DNA of 64,000 bases from Selenomonas sp. F0473 (GCF_000315545.1 NZ_JH992902.1:531280-595279), one strand, 5' to 3'; counted from the stretch's first letter, positions 18,372 to 27,660 are shown. Notes: generated by a model from the letters alone, not told the origin. Numbers and translations: made by a program.

Positions 18372-18845
18372 TTACTTGCCACCCATAAATGGGTCTCTCG
18401 GGTCAAATAAACTCAACTGATCAGATTCCCTGTCTCGTTTCAGTTGACCTTCGATGTATTCTGTTATCGCCTTCGTGTTTTTCCCTACCGTATCCACATA
18501 GTAACCTTTACACCAAAACTCCCGGTTCCTATATGCAAATTTCATATTCCCAAACTTCTGGAATATCATTAAGCTGCTCTTGCCTTTTAGATACCCCATA
18601 AACCCCGATACACTCATTTTCGGTGGGATACTTATCAGCATGTGGATATGATCTGGACACACCTCTCCTTCGATTATTTCTACACCTTTCCACCGGCATA
18701 ACGTCCGAAATATCTCTCGTATTGCCGTCCGTTTCTCTGCATAAAACACTTTCCTCCGATATTTCGGGGCAAATACTATGTGGTACTTACAATTCCACCT
18801 CGTATGTGCTAAACTATGTCTGTCTGCATTTTCTTGTTTTGACAT
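18372..18845 (-). CDS. tnpA: IS200/IS605 transposase TnpA (Y1, HUH)
   Basis: A 157-residue single-strand DNA transposase that excises and inserts the element through a 5'-phosphotyrosine link. The HUH motif is CPDHIHML (His66, His68). The catalytic Tyr is probably Tyr130 in ITEYIEGQ, by comparison with the helix D position in IS608 TnpA. The start YHIVFAPKYRRKVF is typical. It is full length with no frameshift, so the element is potentially active. No accessory tnpB is present. The ribosome binding site is buried in a leader hairpin, which should keep expression low. Confidence 0.95.
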   Translation of the reverse strand: MSKQENADRHSLAHTRWNCKYHIVFAPKYRRKVFYAEKRTAIREIFRTLCRWKGVEIIEGEVCPDHIHMLISIPPKMSVSGFMGYLKGKSSLMIFQKFGNMKFAYRNREFWCKGYYVDTVGKNTKAITEYIEGQLKRDRESDQLSLFDPRDPFMGGK

Positions 18846-18855
18846 TATGTGACCT

Positions 18856-18914
18856 CCCTAGTACGGTTGCTCTTGCTAAGCTGGCAGGCTCGGCTCTAGC
18901 TTACCATACTAGGG
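18856..18914 (-). promoter_or_regulatory. SD-sequestering leader hairpin of tnpA
   Basis: In the tnpA transcript CCCTAGTATGGT pairs with ACCGTACTAGGG (12 bp with one G-U), and the closing arm runs directly into the AGGGAGGT ribosome binding site. Repression of tnpA by such a stem is known for IS200. Confidence 0.75.
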
Positions 18915-18976
18915 TCTATTTTTTCACCGCTTAAGCTCTTTGGAACCACGCGACTATCGCGTGGTTTTCTTTATAC

Positions 18977-19014
18977 AAAAAGAGCAGCGGAGCATCTCCT
19001 CCCTGCTCTTTTTT
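18977..19014. terminator. Bidirectional terminator between lysR/IS200 and flgD
   Basis: An 11-bp perfect stem, AAAAAGAGCAG/CTGCTCTTTTT, with T-runs on both strands. It is probably the original shared terminator of the convergent lysR and flgD units before the IS arrived. Confidence 0.82.
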
Positions 19015-19035
19015 ATTTTATAGGTTACGCCCTAT

Positions 19036-19073
19036 AAGAAAAATGCCGCCGAAACGCTGTTTCAGCGGCATTT
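19036..19073 (-). terminator. Terminator of flgD
   Basis: Minus-strand hairpin AAATGCCGC-TGAAAC/GTTTC-GGCGGCATTT followed by TTCTT, starting about 20 bases after the flgD stop. Confidence 0.85.
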
Positions 19074-19094
19074 GCACATTCATCTATGGAATTC

Positions 19095-19643
19095 TCAAGG
19101 AGTTGGATTGGGCGCCGGAGTCGGGGCCGGCGTTTGTGCCGACATCCGCCCGATGCGTACGAGTTCGGAAATCCTGACCTGATGCGTCTTGCCGTTCACG
19201 TCGGCAATGATGCTCGGCTCACCGTCCGTGATGCTGACGCCGATGATCTTCCCTTCGAAACTCTGTTTCGTCATCTTGCCGTCCTCACCCTTCACCTGTG
19301 TGATCCATTGGGCGGGCTGTCCGATCATTCCGCTGAGCTGGCCGATGAGGACGGAGGAATTGATATTGTCAACGACCTTCGTCACGTCCGAAAGGCCTTT
19401 GGCAACGTTCGTCATCTGCTCGAGTGCGGAGAACTGCGCGAGCTGCGAGAGGTATTCGCTGTTGTCCTGCGGATCGAGCGGATCCTGATATTTCATCTGC
19501 GTAACCAGGAGCTGGAGAAAGGCGTCTTTGCCAAGAGCGTCGCTTTTCTTGTTCGCCGCTTTTGCTTGATTCTGCGCCGCCTCATAGTCCGAAAGCGCCT
19601 GCGTAACGCCGTTTGCCGTGATTGTATTCAATGGATTTGCCAC
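19095..19643 (-). CDS. flgD: Flagellar hook assembly protein FlgD
   Basis: FlgD is the hook cap scaffold that guides assembly of hook subunits outside the cell. The 182-residue protein carries the signature GKDAFLQLLVTQMKYQDPLDPQDNSEY at about residues 38-65 and a C-terminal beta region, and ends in a short Pro/Ala/Thr-rich tail (TPAPTPAPNPTP). The start is GTG 19643, seven bases after GGAGG. It lies 23 bases after fliK. The usual next gene, the hook protein flgE, is absent: a terminator and the IS200 element follow. Confidence 0.95.
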   Translation of the reverse strand: MANPLNTITANGVTQALSDYEAAQNQAKAANKKSDALGKDAFLQLLVTQMKYQDPLDPQDNSEYLSQLAQFSALEQMTNVAKGLSDVTKVVDNINSSVLIGQLSGMIGQPAQWITQVKGEDGKMTKQSFEGKIIGVSITDGEPSIIADVNGKTHQVRISELVRIGRMSAQTPAPTPAPNPTP

Positions 19644-19665
19644 GATAGTTCCTCCTCAGACCGTA

Positions 19666-21351
19666 TTATACACGGTAGTCCACGCCGTCCGCCGTCATCA
19701 CTCCGCCCGGCTCCGCCGCGCCGACGACGGCCGGGACGCCCTCGATGTCGGCCTCATACTCGTCCGCGTCCCCGCGGCCGTAAACACGGATATTGCCGCG
19801 GCCGCCGTCGCTTTGCTGCCACGCCTGCTGCCCCTGCCCCTGCGGCATCTGTCCGTCCGCAAGACCTGTGTAAACGCCGACGCGGTCGACCTTAAGCCCC
19901 TGATTGTTCAGTTCCTGCCGAAGCTGAACGAGGCTGTTCTCGATGACGTTGCGCACCTGCGCGTTATCGCTGTGGAACGAGGCCTGTACGGCGCCGTCGG
20001 ACCCGACGGCAACGCGCAGCGTGAGTTCGCCGAGGTGCTCCGGCTTCAGCCGAATGACCATCTGCGTATCAGTAAGCGTCCGCAGGAGCCGCACCTGCTC
20101 TACGATCTGACGCGGGATCTCGTAGTCGGTCTGCGGCCTCTGCGGAGCCGTTTCCTGCGCGGGCGCGGCAGATGCTGTATCACGCGCCGCGGGGGCGTCC
20201 GACGGCACACCGAAAGGCTGCGGGCTCTGCGGGGCGAATTCAACCGGCCGCGGCACGGGTTCCGCAACTGTCTCAGAGCGTGCAAATGGGAGCTGCTGTC
20301 CCGCGCTCTGCCGCTCCTCCTGCTGCGTTCCCTGTCCCATCGCCTCACGGCGCATCGTCCGCTGTGCGAGAATATCAAGCGGCGACGGGTCGTCGCCGTT
20401 CTCCTCGGCGGTAAGGGCGTCTCCAAGGAGTTTTTCCGCTTTTATATTTTGGTCGTTTTCCTGTGCGAGCGGCGCGGCGGCCTCCTGTGCAATCGGCACG
20501 CCCTCCACGACGTTCTGCAGCGCGCGGCTGAGCGCCGCGTTCTGCGCCGTCTGCCGTCCCTCCGTATTTGCAATGAGGCGATCCGCAGTCGTCTGTGCGA
20601 GCAGTTCGGCATTTTCTTCCGCAAGCGCGGGCAAATTCTCAGCCGTGCGTCTGATGTCCTCATTCATCGCACTGCGAAGCTGGGCGGTAAGTACCGCAAG
20701 CGGCGTGCTCGCCGGGATCTCCGGCGCACCCGAGAGTTCCTCCCCCGTCTGCGCAAGCGGCTCTCCCGAAAGCATGCGGAGAAAATTCCGGTTCTTGAGC
20801 TCTTCTGCGGGCACTTGCTGCAAAAGGCTCCGCACCGCGCTCTGCATCTCATTGCCCTCGAGCTGCTCTGCCGTCAGGCCATAGCGTTCCAGAATGTCTG
20901 TCAGCGCGCTGTCCAGCGTCTCATCCGCATCGGCATCGGTCGCGGTCAACGCCGCTTGCAGCGCCGCGCTGACTGCCGATACCGCGGCAGAAGGCATATC
21001 CGCGGCATCGTCGCCGCGCCTCTGCGCGCTCTTTTGTCCGCCGGTTCCTTTCGGCGCGTGCGCCGCCTTCGGCATATCCGCCGTCACGTCCTGTGCGTCC
21101 TGCGAAGGCGTTTTGTCTGCCGAAGGCGCGTTTCCTTTTTGCGTCTTTCCTGCGGCGGCATCGCGCGCATTTGTTTTTGACGGCTCCGCATCCGTTTTCT
21201 TTTGCAGTGCGTCAAACGTATCGCTGAACGAATTCTTCCCTGAGGTTGTTTGCGTACGGTTCGCCGCGGATACCGGGCGCACGCTCTGCGCGCCTGCTCC
21301 CGCGGAGGCTCCTTCTCCTGTGGACACAGCCATGAGACCGGTTGCATTCAT
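19666..21351 (-). CDS. fliK: Flagellar hook-length control protein FliK
   Basis: FliK is an exported molecular ruler that stops hook growth and switches export specificity. The 561-residue protein has a long low-complexity N-terminal region rich in Ala, Gln and Glu and a C-terminal Flg_hook domain near residues 410-500 (MVIRLKPEHLGELTLRVAV...VENSLVQLRQELNNQGLKV in outline). Weak conservation outside that domain is normal for the family. A plausible sigma-28 promoter precedes it, and flgD follows. Confidence 0.92.
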   Translation of the reverse strand: MNATGLMAVSTGEGASAGAGAQSVRPVSAANRTQTTSGKNSFSDTFDALQKKTDAEPSKTNARDAAAGKTQKGNAPSADKTPSQDAQDVTADMPKAAHAPKGTGGQKSAQRRGDDAADMPSAAVSAVSAALQAALTATDADADETLDSALTDILERYGLTAEQLEGNEMQSAVRSLLQQVPAEELKNRNFLRMLSGEPLAQTGEELSGAPEIPASTPLAVLTAQLRSAMNEDIRRTAENLPALAEENAELLAQTTADRLIANTEGRQTAQNAALSRALQNVVEGVPIAQEAAAPLAQENDQNIKAEKLLGDALTAEENGDDPSPLDILAQRTMRREAMGQGTQQEERQSAGQQLPFARSETVAEPVPRPVEFAPQSPQPFGVPSDAPAARDTASAAPAQETAPQRPQTDYEIPRQIVEQVRLLRTLTDTQMVIRLKPEHLGELTLRVAVGSDGAVQASFHSDNAQVRNVIENSLVQLRQELNNQGLKVDRVGVYTGLADGQMPQGQGQQAWQQSDGGRGNIRVYGRGDADEYEADIEGVPAVVGAAEPGGVMTADGVDYRV

Positions 21352-21375
21352 CTACACATCACCTCTTCTAATTGT

Positions 21376-21402
21376 TTATCGGAATGCGCCCCGCATTTCT
21401 TA
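21376..21402 (-). promoter_or_regulatory. Probable sigma-28 (FliA/SigD) promoter of fliK-flgD
   Basis: TAAG (21399-21402), 15-base spacer and TCCGATAA (21376-21383), against the consensus TAAA-N15-GCCGATAA. The -10 matches 7 of 8 and the spacing is exact. The -35 overlaps the radA stop codon, and the fliK start lies about 25 bases downstream. Confidence 0.65.
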
Positions 21403-22779
21403 AATGTTTTTTGGCATAGCGCGTTTGAGCGCGTCGCCGATCGTCTCCACGCCGAAGAGCTCCATATCGTCAAACTTTCCTTGGAGCTGCCGATAGTTCT
21501 TCATCGGCAGGAGCGCCGCGCGGAACCCAAGCCGCCGGGCCTCCGTGACACGGAGTTCGGCCTGCGATACGGCGCGCACCTCGCCCGAGAGTCCGACCTC
21601 GCCGCAGACCGCCATATGGGAACGCGGCAGCCGATTGGCAAAACTCGACGCCATCGCGACGCAAAGCGCGAGATCGGCGGCGGGTTCGTCGAGGCGGATG
21701 CCGCCCGCAACCTTGACGTAGACGTCCGCGGCGCCGATGGGAAGCTTCACCCGTTTCTCTAGTACGGCGAGCAGGAGTTGGAGCCGCTTGACGTCCACGG
21801 AGTCCGCCGTCCTGCGCGGCGGCTGATACGGCGTCGGCGCAACGAGCGCCTGCACCTCGACGAGCAGGGGGCGCGTCCCCTCCACCGTCGGTACGATGAC
21901 CGAGCCGCTGTCCTGCCCTCGATCGGAAAGGAAGAGCTTCGACGCATCCGGCACGTCGACGAGTCCCGTGTCGCGCATCTCAAAGAGCCCGAGTTCGTTG
22001 GTGCTGCCGAACCGATTCTTCACGGCGCGCAGGACGCGGTACTCGGCGCTGCGTTCCCCTTCGAAATAGAGCACCGTATCGACAATATGCTCGAGAACCC
22101 GCGGTCCCGCGAGGCTCCCTTCCTTCGTCACGTGGCCGATGACAAAGACGGCAATCCCCTCCGTCTTCGCGAGTCGCATCAGTTCCATTGCGCACTCGCG
22201 CACCTGCGACACGCTGCCGGGCGCGCTCTCGATATCGGGGCGGTACATCGTCTGGATCGAGTCGATGATGAAGAGCGCCGGTTTCTCCTTCATCACATGG
22301 GCGCAGATCGCGTCGAGATTTGTCTCGCTGACGACGAGCAGGCCATCCGCAACCGCCCGCAGTCGATCCGCGCGCATGCGGATCTGCCGCACGCTCTCCT
22401 CACCCGTCACGTAAAGGACGCGTTGTCCTGCGCGTGCGATATCCGCGGAGACGCGCAGCGTGAGGCTCGATTTCCCCACGCCGGGATCCCCGACAATCAG
22501 TACCATCGATCCGGGAATCACGCCGCCGCCGAGCACGCGGTCGAGCTCCCCCGAGCCGGTCGAAAAGCGCGGCAGATCCTCGACCGCGATCTCTCCGATG
22601 GGCTGCGGCGGCGCCGTATCTCCGCCGCCTCCGCGCCGGCGCTCGACCGCCGCCTCCGACACAATAATCTCCTCCGCCATAGAGTTCCATGCGCCGCAGC
22701 CAGGGCACTTGCCCATCCACTTCGCCGAATCATATCCGCAGGACTGACAAACATAGGCGGTTTTCTTCTTCTTTCCCAT
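21400..22779 (-). CDS. radA: DNA repair protein RadA (Sms)
   Basis: RadA is a hexameric DnaB-like motor that helps process recombination intermediates. The 459-residue protein has a four-Cys zinc finger (CQSCGYDSAKWMGKCPGC), Walker A GDPGVGKSSL, the RadA-specific KNRFG motif and a C-terminal Lon-like domain (VYVKVAGGIRLDEPAADLA). The start is ATG 22779, five bases after GGGAG. It follows the ctsR-clpC operon, an order conserved in Bacillus and other Firmicutes. Confidence 0.97.
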   Translation of the reverse strand: MGKKKKTAYVCQSCGYDSAKWMGKCPGCGAWNSMAEEIIVSEAAVERRRGGGGDTAPPQPIGEIAVEDLPRFSTGSGELDRVLGGGVIPGSMVLIVGDPGVGKSSLTLRVSADIARAGQRVLYVTGEESVRQIRMRADRLRAVADGLLVVSETNLDAICAHVMKEKPALFIIDSIQTMYRPDIESAPGSVSQVRECAMELMRLAKTEGIAVFVIGHVTKEGSLAGPRVLEHIVDTVLYFEGERSAEYRVLRAVKNRFGSTNELGLFEMRDTGLVDVPDASKLFLSDRGQDSGSVIVPTVEGTRPLLVEVQALVAPTPYQPPRRTADSVDVKRLQLLLAVLEKRVKLPIGAADVYVKVAGGIRLDEPAADLALCVAMASSFANRLPRSHMAVCGEVGLSGEVRAVSQAELRVTEARRLGFRAALLPMKNYRQLQGKFDDMELFGVETIGDALKRAMPKNI

Positions 22780-22796
22780 AGGTTCTCCCAACAGAG

Positions 22797-22830
22797 ATAG
22801 GGAAGCGCCGCTGTTTCGGTGCTTCCCTAT
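22797..22830. terminator. Stem-loop between clpC and radA
   Basis: A perfect 10-bp stem, ATAGGGAAGC/GCTTCCCTAT, with a 14-base loop and no following T-run. It may attenuate or stabilise the message rather than end it; radA starts 17 bases later. Confidence 0.5.
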
Positions 22831-22836
22831 CCGTCG

Positions 22837-22980
22837 TCAAATTCTCTTTTTCAATAAACGATACGCCGATCTCGTAAGCCAATACAGGGACCACCCCAGA
22901 TTGAGCAGGAAATTCGCCGAGCCCGCGCCGCGCGAGGCGAACGCGAGCGTATTCCGGCGTGTGCGGGGATCAAACCTCAT
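22837..22980 (-). CDS. Possible small membrane-associated protein
   Basis: A 47-codon frame starting at ATG 22980, overlapping the last 11 bases of clpC in another frame. The product (starts [18 protein letters not shown]) is basic at both ends with one moderately hydrophobic stretch (NFLLNLGWSLYWLTRSAY). An AAGG lies nine bases before the ATG. No family is recognised. It may be a real coupled small gene or chance; the hairpin at 22797-22830 follows its stop. Confidence 0.35.
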   Translation of the reverse strand: MRFDPRTRRNTLAFASRGAGSANFLLNLGWSLYWLTRSAYRLLKKRI

Positions 22981-25474
22981 TGCACGCGGCCTTATCCGGC
23001 TTCTTCGCCCGGCTTTCCTTCGTGTGAACCTTCTTGACGAAATCCAGCCCGTCTCCGGATTTGCGCACGGAGACGGTGTCGCCCGCCCCGAACTCGCGCG
23101 CGAGGAGGCGCTCCGCCAGCTCGTCTTCAATATTCTTTTGGATGGCCCGGCGGAGAGGCCGCGCGCCGAATTTCACATCGGTCCCCTTCGTGATGAGCAC
23201 GCGCTTTGCCGAAGGGCTGACCTCGAGATTGATCTCCTGCTCCGCAAGACGCGCTTTCACATCGCGCAGCAGAATGTCCACAATCTTCGAGAGCTGCGGT
23301 TCGCCGAGGGCGTTAAAGACGACCGTATCGTCCACGCGGTTGAGGAACTCGGGCTTAAAGAGTTTCTTGACCTCCTCCATCACGCGCTGCTTCGCACGTT
23401 CCTCGTCCGTGCCGGCAGTCTGTCCCATGGAAAAGCCGATCTGCCCCGTGGTGGAGCGCAGGTGATTCGCCCCCGCGTTCGAAGTCATAATGATGATCGT
23501 ATTGCGGAAGTCCGTCACCGTCCCCTGACCGTCCGTCAAACGCCCGTCCTCAAGGACTTGCAGGAGCATATGGAACACGTCGGGGTGCGCCTTCTCCACC
23601 TCGTCAAAGAGGATGATGGAGAACGGCTTCTTGCGGACGGCATCGGTGAGTTGGCCGCCCTCCTCATAGCCGACATAGCCCGGAGGCGCGCCGACGAGAC
23701 GTGCCGTCGTATGCTTCTCCATATATTCCGACATATCGAAGCGGATGATCGCTTCTTCCGTACCGAACACGCTCTCGGCCAGGGCGCGCGCGAGCTCCGT
23801 CTTGCCGACGCCCGTCGACCCGAGAAAGAGGAACGAGCCGATGGGACGGCGCGGATCTTTGACGCCGGCACGCGCGCGGCGCACAGCCTTAGAGACGGCT
23901 CGTATGGCCTCATCCTGCCCGATCACGCGGCGCCCGATGGTCTTTTCGAGAGCGAGCAGCCGATCCGATTCCTTCGCCGCGATGCGCTGTACGGGAATCC
24001 CCGTCCACTGCGCCACGACGCCCGCGATATCGTCCTCCGCCACGAGAATCAGCGTGCGCTGCTCATCGCCGCGCCGCGATGCCTCGAGCTGTACGCGCAG
24101 CTCCTGCTCCCGGTCGCGCAGGCGCGCCGCCTCCTCATAGTCCTGACCGCTGATGGCGATATCCTTCTCCTTGACAAGGCCGGCAATCTCATTGCGCAGG
24201 CTCGAAAGCGCGTCGCTCGTGCCGATATGCTTCATACGTACACGCGAGGCCGCTTCATCCATCAGATCGATGGCCTTATCCGGCAAATACCGGTCCGTGA
24301 TATAACGCTTCGATAGGTGTACGGCCGCCGTTACGGCGGCGTCCTCGATACGCGCGTGATGGAACTCTTCGTATTTATCGCGCAGACCGAAAAGGATCTT
24401 CTCCGCGTCGGCCTCGTCGGGTTCTCCCACCGTAACCGTCTGGAAACGGCGGGCAAGCGCGCTGTCCTTTGCGAAATGCTTCTTGTATTCCGTCTGCGTC
24501 GTCGCGCCGATGATCTGCATCTCCCCGCGCGCAAGCGCCGGCTTGAGGATATTCGCCGCATCGAGCGAGCCCTCCGCGCCGCCGGTACGGATGAGCGTAT
24601 GAATCTCGTCAATGAATAGGATCAAATCCTTCGATTTGATCACATCGTCGACGACATTTTTGAGCCGCTCCTCGAACTCCCCGCGGTATTTCGTCCCCGC
24701 CACAAGCGCCGTCATAGAGAGAGAGACGATGCGTTTGTTCTCGAGCAGGAACGGCACCTCGCCGTCCGCAATGCGCTGCGCGAGCCCCTCCGCGACGGCC
24801 GTTTTGCCGACCCCCGCTTCTCCGAGGAGGAGCGGATTATTCTTCGTCCGCCGCGCAAGAATCTGGATCAATCGGTCGATCTCGGTCTCCCGCCCGATAA
24901 CGGGGTCAATTCCGCCGCTGCGCGCGAGGGCGACGAGATCCCGCGCATATTTTTTGAGCGATACGGGCAGCCCCTGTTTTTCGCTCTTGCCGGACTTCTT
25001 GCGCGCCGATTTCCCCTTCGGTTCCTCCGCCGCGGTATTCATACGGTCAAAGACCTCGCCCTGGAGTTCCTCGATATCGACGTCGAATTCCTCGAGCGTC
25101 CGCACCGCGGTCCCCTCCGCCTCGGTGAGCAGACTGAGCAGAATATGCTCGGTCGTCACGAACGAACGCTCTTCACGCGCCGTATCGATGGCTCCCTGCA
25201 TGACGCGCTGTGCGCGGCGCGTATAGTAGGGCACTTCGTCGTTCGCTATACGGACGTCTTGAAACCCGTCCGCGCCGCGAATGACCTGCTCCGCGCCGTC
25301 ATAATCCACGCCGTTTCTGCTCAGCACATCCGCCGCGATCGTATCGCGCATGTGCAGAATACCGAGCAGCAACTGGCCGGTGCCGATGTACCCTTTGCCG
25401 CGGCGCTGCGCGATATACTGTGAAAACTCGACGGCCTTGATGGCCGACTGTGTAAAAAACTGCCGATAATTCAA
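22970..25474 (-). CDS. clpC: ClpC, Hsp100 ATPase of the Clp protease
   Basis: A two-module AAA+ unfoldase that partners ClpP; in Bacillus it takes arginine-phosphorylated substrates marked by McsB. The 834-residue protein has two N-terminal Clp repeats, a first P-loop GEAGVGKTA, a UVR-type middle segment ([17 protein letters not shown]), a second P-loop GSTGVGKTE and the ClpP-contact loop region ([10 protein letters not shown]). It is the fourth gene of ctsR-mcsA-mcsB-clpC, starting 12 bases after mcsB. Confidence 0.97.
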   Translation of the reverse strand: MNYRQFFTQSAIKAVEFSQYIAQRRGKGYIGTGQLLLGILHMRDTIAADVLSRNGVDYDGAEQVIRGADGFQDVRIANDEVPYYTRRAQRVMQGAIDTAREERSFVTTEHILLSLLTEAEGTAVRTLEEFDVDIEELQGEVFDRMNTAAEEPKGKSARKKSGKSEKQGLPVSLKKYARDLVALARSGGIDPVIGRETEIDRLIQILARRTKNNPLLLGEAGVGKTAVAEGLAQRIADGEVPFLLENKRIVSLSMTALVAGTKYRGEFEERLKNVVDDVIKSKDLILFIDEIHTLIRTGGAEGSLDAANILKPALARGEMQIIGATTQTEYKKHFAKDSALARRFQTVTVGEPDEADAEKILFGLRDKYEEFHHARIEDAAVTAAVHLSKRYITDRYLPDKAIDLMDEAASRVRMKHIGTSDALSSLRNEIAGLVKEKDIAISGQDYEEAARLRDREQELRVQLEASRRGDEQRTLILVAEDDIAGVVAQWTGIPVQRIAAKESDRLLALEKTIGRRVIGQDEAIRAVSKAVRRARAGVKDPRRPIGSFLFLGSTGVGKTELARALAESVFGTEEAIIRFDMSEYMEKHTTARLVGAPPGYVGYEEGGQLTDAVRKKPFSIILFDEVEKAHPDVFHMLLQVLEDGRLTDGQGTVTDFRNTIIIMTSNAGANHLRSTTGQIGFSMGQTAGTDEERAKQRVMEEVKKLFKPEFLNRVDDTVVFNALGEPQLSKIVDILLRDVKARLAEQEINLEVSPSAKRVLITKGTDVKFGARPLRRAIQKNIEDELAERLLAREFGAGDTVSVRKSGDGLDFVKKVHTKESRAKKPDKAACNEV

Positions 25475-25486
25475 GCTGTCCCCCTC

Positions 25487-26557
25487 CTATCCCCGAATGC
25501 GATACGCATCGAGTATCTCGCGCACACGCGCCGCGCGTACGCTGCTGATCTCGTTTTGTGATAAATTTTCGTTTTCCGCTAAATTTTTCAGATACCCCTC
25601 GCGCATCGCGACGAGGATCTCCGCATAGCAGTCCGGGCTGATGCCCGTGATGATGCCGCGGTCTATGCCGAACCGCACGCGCGACGCGAGGTCGAATACC
25701 TCCTGCTCTGTGAGCGACCGCGCATACGAGAGAATCCCATAGGCGCGCCATACGCCGTCCTCCACACCGTCCTTGCCGAAGTAGGAGAGCGCCTTGCGCG
25801 CGCGCCGCTCGTGTCCGATGATCTCACCGACCGCGGCGCGCAGGTTCTCAATAATCTCGGACTCGGAGTACCCCAGCGTGAGCTGGTTTGACATCTTATA
25901 GATATGCGCCGCCTCGCCGTCGCCCTCGAGCGGGTGCACCGCGAGGCCGAGCTGCGGCGATGTGTTGACGATATTATCGATATTGCGCGTATAGACGAGC
26001 CCCGGCAGATGCAGGAGCACCGAGGCGCGCAGCCCCGTCCCGAGGTTCGTCGGATAGGCCGTCAGATACCCCATCGTCTCGTCAAAGGCTAGATCCAGCC
26101 GCTCCTCAATATAATCGTCCAGTTTGGACGCCGACTCAAATGCCTGCGTGAGCCCGAGCCCCGGCGCCATCGCCTGGATCCGCAGATGATCGTCCTCGTT
26201 GACGAGAATGCTGACGCTCGTATCGTCGCTGATATATGCGGTTCGATACGGCTGTGCCTCCGCGAATTTCTCACTGATGAGGCGTTTTTCGATCAGCACC
26301 GCGCGCTGCAGTGCCGTCAGGCGGTCGATCTCCGCACGCTCAAAGCTTTGCCCGGTATCTGTGCTCACGGATTCGAGCGCCGTGTCCACGGCGCTGCAGA
26401 TCTCGCCGAGCTGCGCATGGTCCGCGCGGTTGGGGAATGGGAGCCGCACCAGGTTCCGAGCGAGGCGCACCCTGCTCGAGAGTACGACGTCGCCGTCCCG
26501 CCCGCCAGCGCCGAACCACGAGAGCCGTCCGTCGGAGAGGAGATTGTCGAGCGCCAT
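25487..26557 (-). CDS. mcsB: Protein arginine kinase McsB
   Basis: McsB phosphorylates arginines on proteins, including CtsR, to mark them for ClpCP. The 356-residue protein is of the phosphagen kinase fold with VLSSRVRLARNL, the ILVNEDDHLRIQAM motif, GTGLRASVLLHLP and an RNIDNI segment. The start is ATG 26557, seven bases after AGGAGG; an in-frame GTG overlapping the mcsA stop is too close to that site. It depends on McsA as an activator. Confidence 0.96.
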   Translation of the reverse strand: MALDNLLSDGRLSWFGAGGRDGDVVLSSRVRLARNLVRLPFPNRADHAQLGEICSAVDTALESVSTDTGQSFERAEIDRLTALQRAVLIEKRLISEKFAEAQPYRTAYISDDTSVSILVNEDDHLRIQAMAPGLGLTQAFESASKLDDYIEERLDLAFDETMGYLTAYPTNLGTGLRASVLLHLPGLVYTRNIDNIVNTSPQLGLAVHPLEGDGEAAHIYKMSNQLTLGYSESEIIENLRAAVGEIIGHERRARKALSYFGKDGVEDGVWRAYGILSYARSLTEQEVFDLASRVRFGIDRGIITGISPDCYAEILVAMREGYLKNLAENENLSQNEISSVRAARVREILDAYRIRG

Positions 26558-26559
26558 AT

Positions 26560-27075
26560 TCACCCCTCCTCCATCTGCCGCTCCAGGCTGCGGATACGGT
26601 CGCGGTATTCCGCGGCCTTCTCATATTCCTCGCACGCGACGGCTTCCTTTAATCGCGCACGAAGCTGTTCAGCCTCCTGCCGCAGCATAATGGAGCTCCC
26701 GGAGCGCCGCGGAATCTTGCCGCGGTGTACGCTGGAACCATGAATGCGGCGCAGGAGCGGCCGGAGTTCCCGGTGGAACGTCTCGTAGCAGACCGAGCAT
26801 CCGATGCCCGCCTGCGAAAAGTCCTGAAAACGCATCCCACAGTTCGGACAGGTGATGTCCGGCGCGTCGTCGGCCGTCTCGCGCTCCTCCGTATTGCCGC
26901 CAAAAACGCTCTTGAGGAAATCGTTCACCGAGACGTTCTGCTGCTGCGCACGGAGAATCGATTCCCCGTAACGTGCCGCACAGTTCATACATATATTCTT
27001 TTCACTCCGTCCGCCCGGGCCGATCTGCACGATGTGCACGATCGCCTCGTTGCGTCCGCATTCTTCACAAAGCAT
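26560..27075 (-). CDS. mcsA: McsA, activator of McsB (UVR-domain zinc protein)
   Basis: A 171-residue zinc protein with four Cys pairs (CEEC, CMNC, CPNC, CSVC) and a C-terminal UVR motif (LKEAVACEEYEKAAEYRDRIRSLE). In Bacillus it activates the arginine kinase McsB and modulates CtsR. It lies between ctsR and mcsB as in the classical operon, with a 92-base gap to ctsR. Confidence 0.95.
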   Translation of the reverse strand: MLCEECGRNEAIVHIVQIGPGGRSEKNICMNCAARYGESILRAQQQNVSVNDFLKSVFGGNTEERETADDAPDITCPNCGMRFQDFSQAGIGCSVCYETFHRELRPLLRRIHGSSVHRGKIPRRSGSSIMLRQEAEQLRARLKEAVACEEYEKAAEYRDRIRSLERQMEEG

Positions 27076-27167
27076 AGCGGTAATCCCTTTCCCCTCGCCC
27101 CCGGGTAAAATATCGGTTTCTTTTATAGTTCATCGTATACGTCCAAAAGATAGTTCACACAAAATGC

Positions 27168-27620
27168 CTATGTAAAATTTTCGAGGGTCAAAAGCATCGT
27201 CTTGAGCATCTGCACGCGTTCTTTGACGGCGAGCGTCTTAGAATGATAAAGCCCCGTCACCGTCTGCATCATGAGCGCCGCTTCGCGCGTCTCGACTATA
27301 CCGTGCTGCGCCAGATAACGCACCATCGACTGCACCGTCCCCATATCGGTCGTCTCGTCGATCTTCGACAGCATATCCTCATAGACAAGATCCTTCAGCG
27401 GCACCTGCACGATGCGGATGAACCCGCCGAGCCCGCGCCGCGATTCGACGACAAAGCCTTTATCCTGCGTAAAGCGCGTCGAGAGCACGTAGCTGATCTG
27501 CGACGGCGCGCACGAAATCTCGTCCGCAATATCCGTCCGCCGCAGTTCCACCTGGCCGTCCTGACGCGAGGCAAGCTGACGAAGAATATACGACTCGATC
27601 ATATCGGCAATATTGCTCAT
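27168..27620 (-). CDS. ctsR: Class III heat-shock repressor CtsR
   Basis: CtsR is a dimeric winged-helix repressor of clp genes. The 150-residue protein begins NIADMIESYILRQL, has the DNA-binding region PSQISYVLSTRFT and the conserved wing sequence ESRRGLGGFIRI. It heads the operon and probably represses it. A textbook heptad repeat was not found at its promoter, only a diverged one. AGAAGG lies before the ATG. Confidence 0.96.
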   Translation of the reverse strand: MSNIADMIESYILRQLASRQDGQVELRRTDIADEISCAPSQISYVLSTRFTQDKGFVVESRRGLGGFIRIVQVPLKDLVYEDMLSKIDETTDMGTVQSMVRYLAQHGIVETREAALMMQTVTGLYHSKTLAVKERVQMLKTMLLTLENFT

Positions 27621-27660
27621 TGTATCACCTTCTCCGGAAATTTATCTTAGATTTTCTCCT

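Larger units (their letters stand above)
18268..18970 (-). mobile_element. IS200/IS605-family insertion sequence
   Basis: A roughly 700-bp element with one transposase gene and no inverted terminal repeats; the subterminal hairpins are typical of this family. One end has CCACCCGC-gta-GCGGGTGG (18273-18291), the other AACCACGCG-actat-CGCGTGGTT (18944-18966). Boundaries are approximate because the family makes no target duplication. It lies between lysR and the native terminator of flgD. Confidence 0.85.

Noticed and set aside
19618-21180. Long plus-strand frame opposite fliK (520 codons)
   Set aside because: Arg/Leu-rich shadow of fliK without ribosome binding site or recognisable domain.
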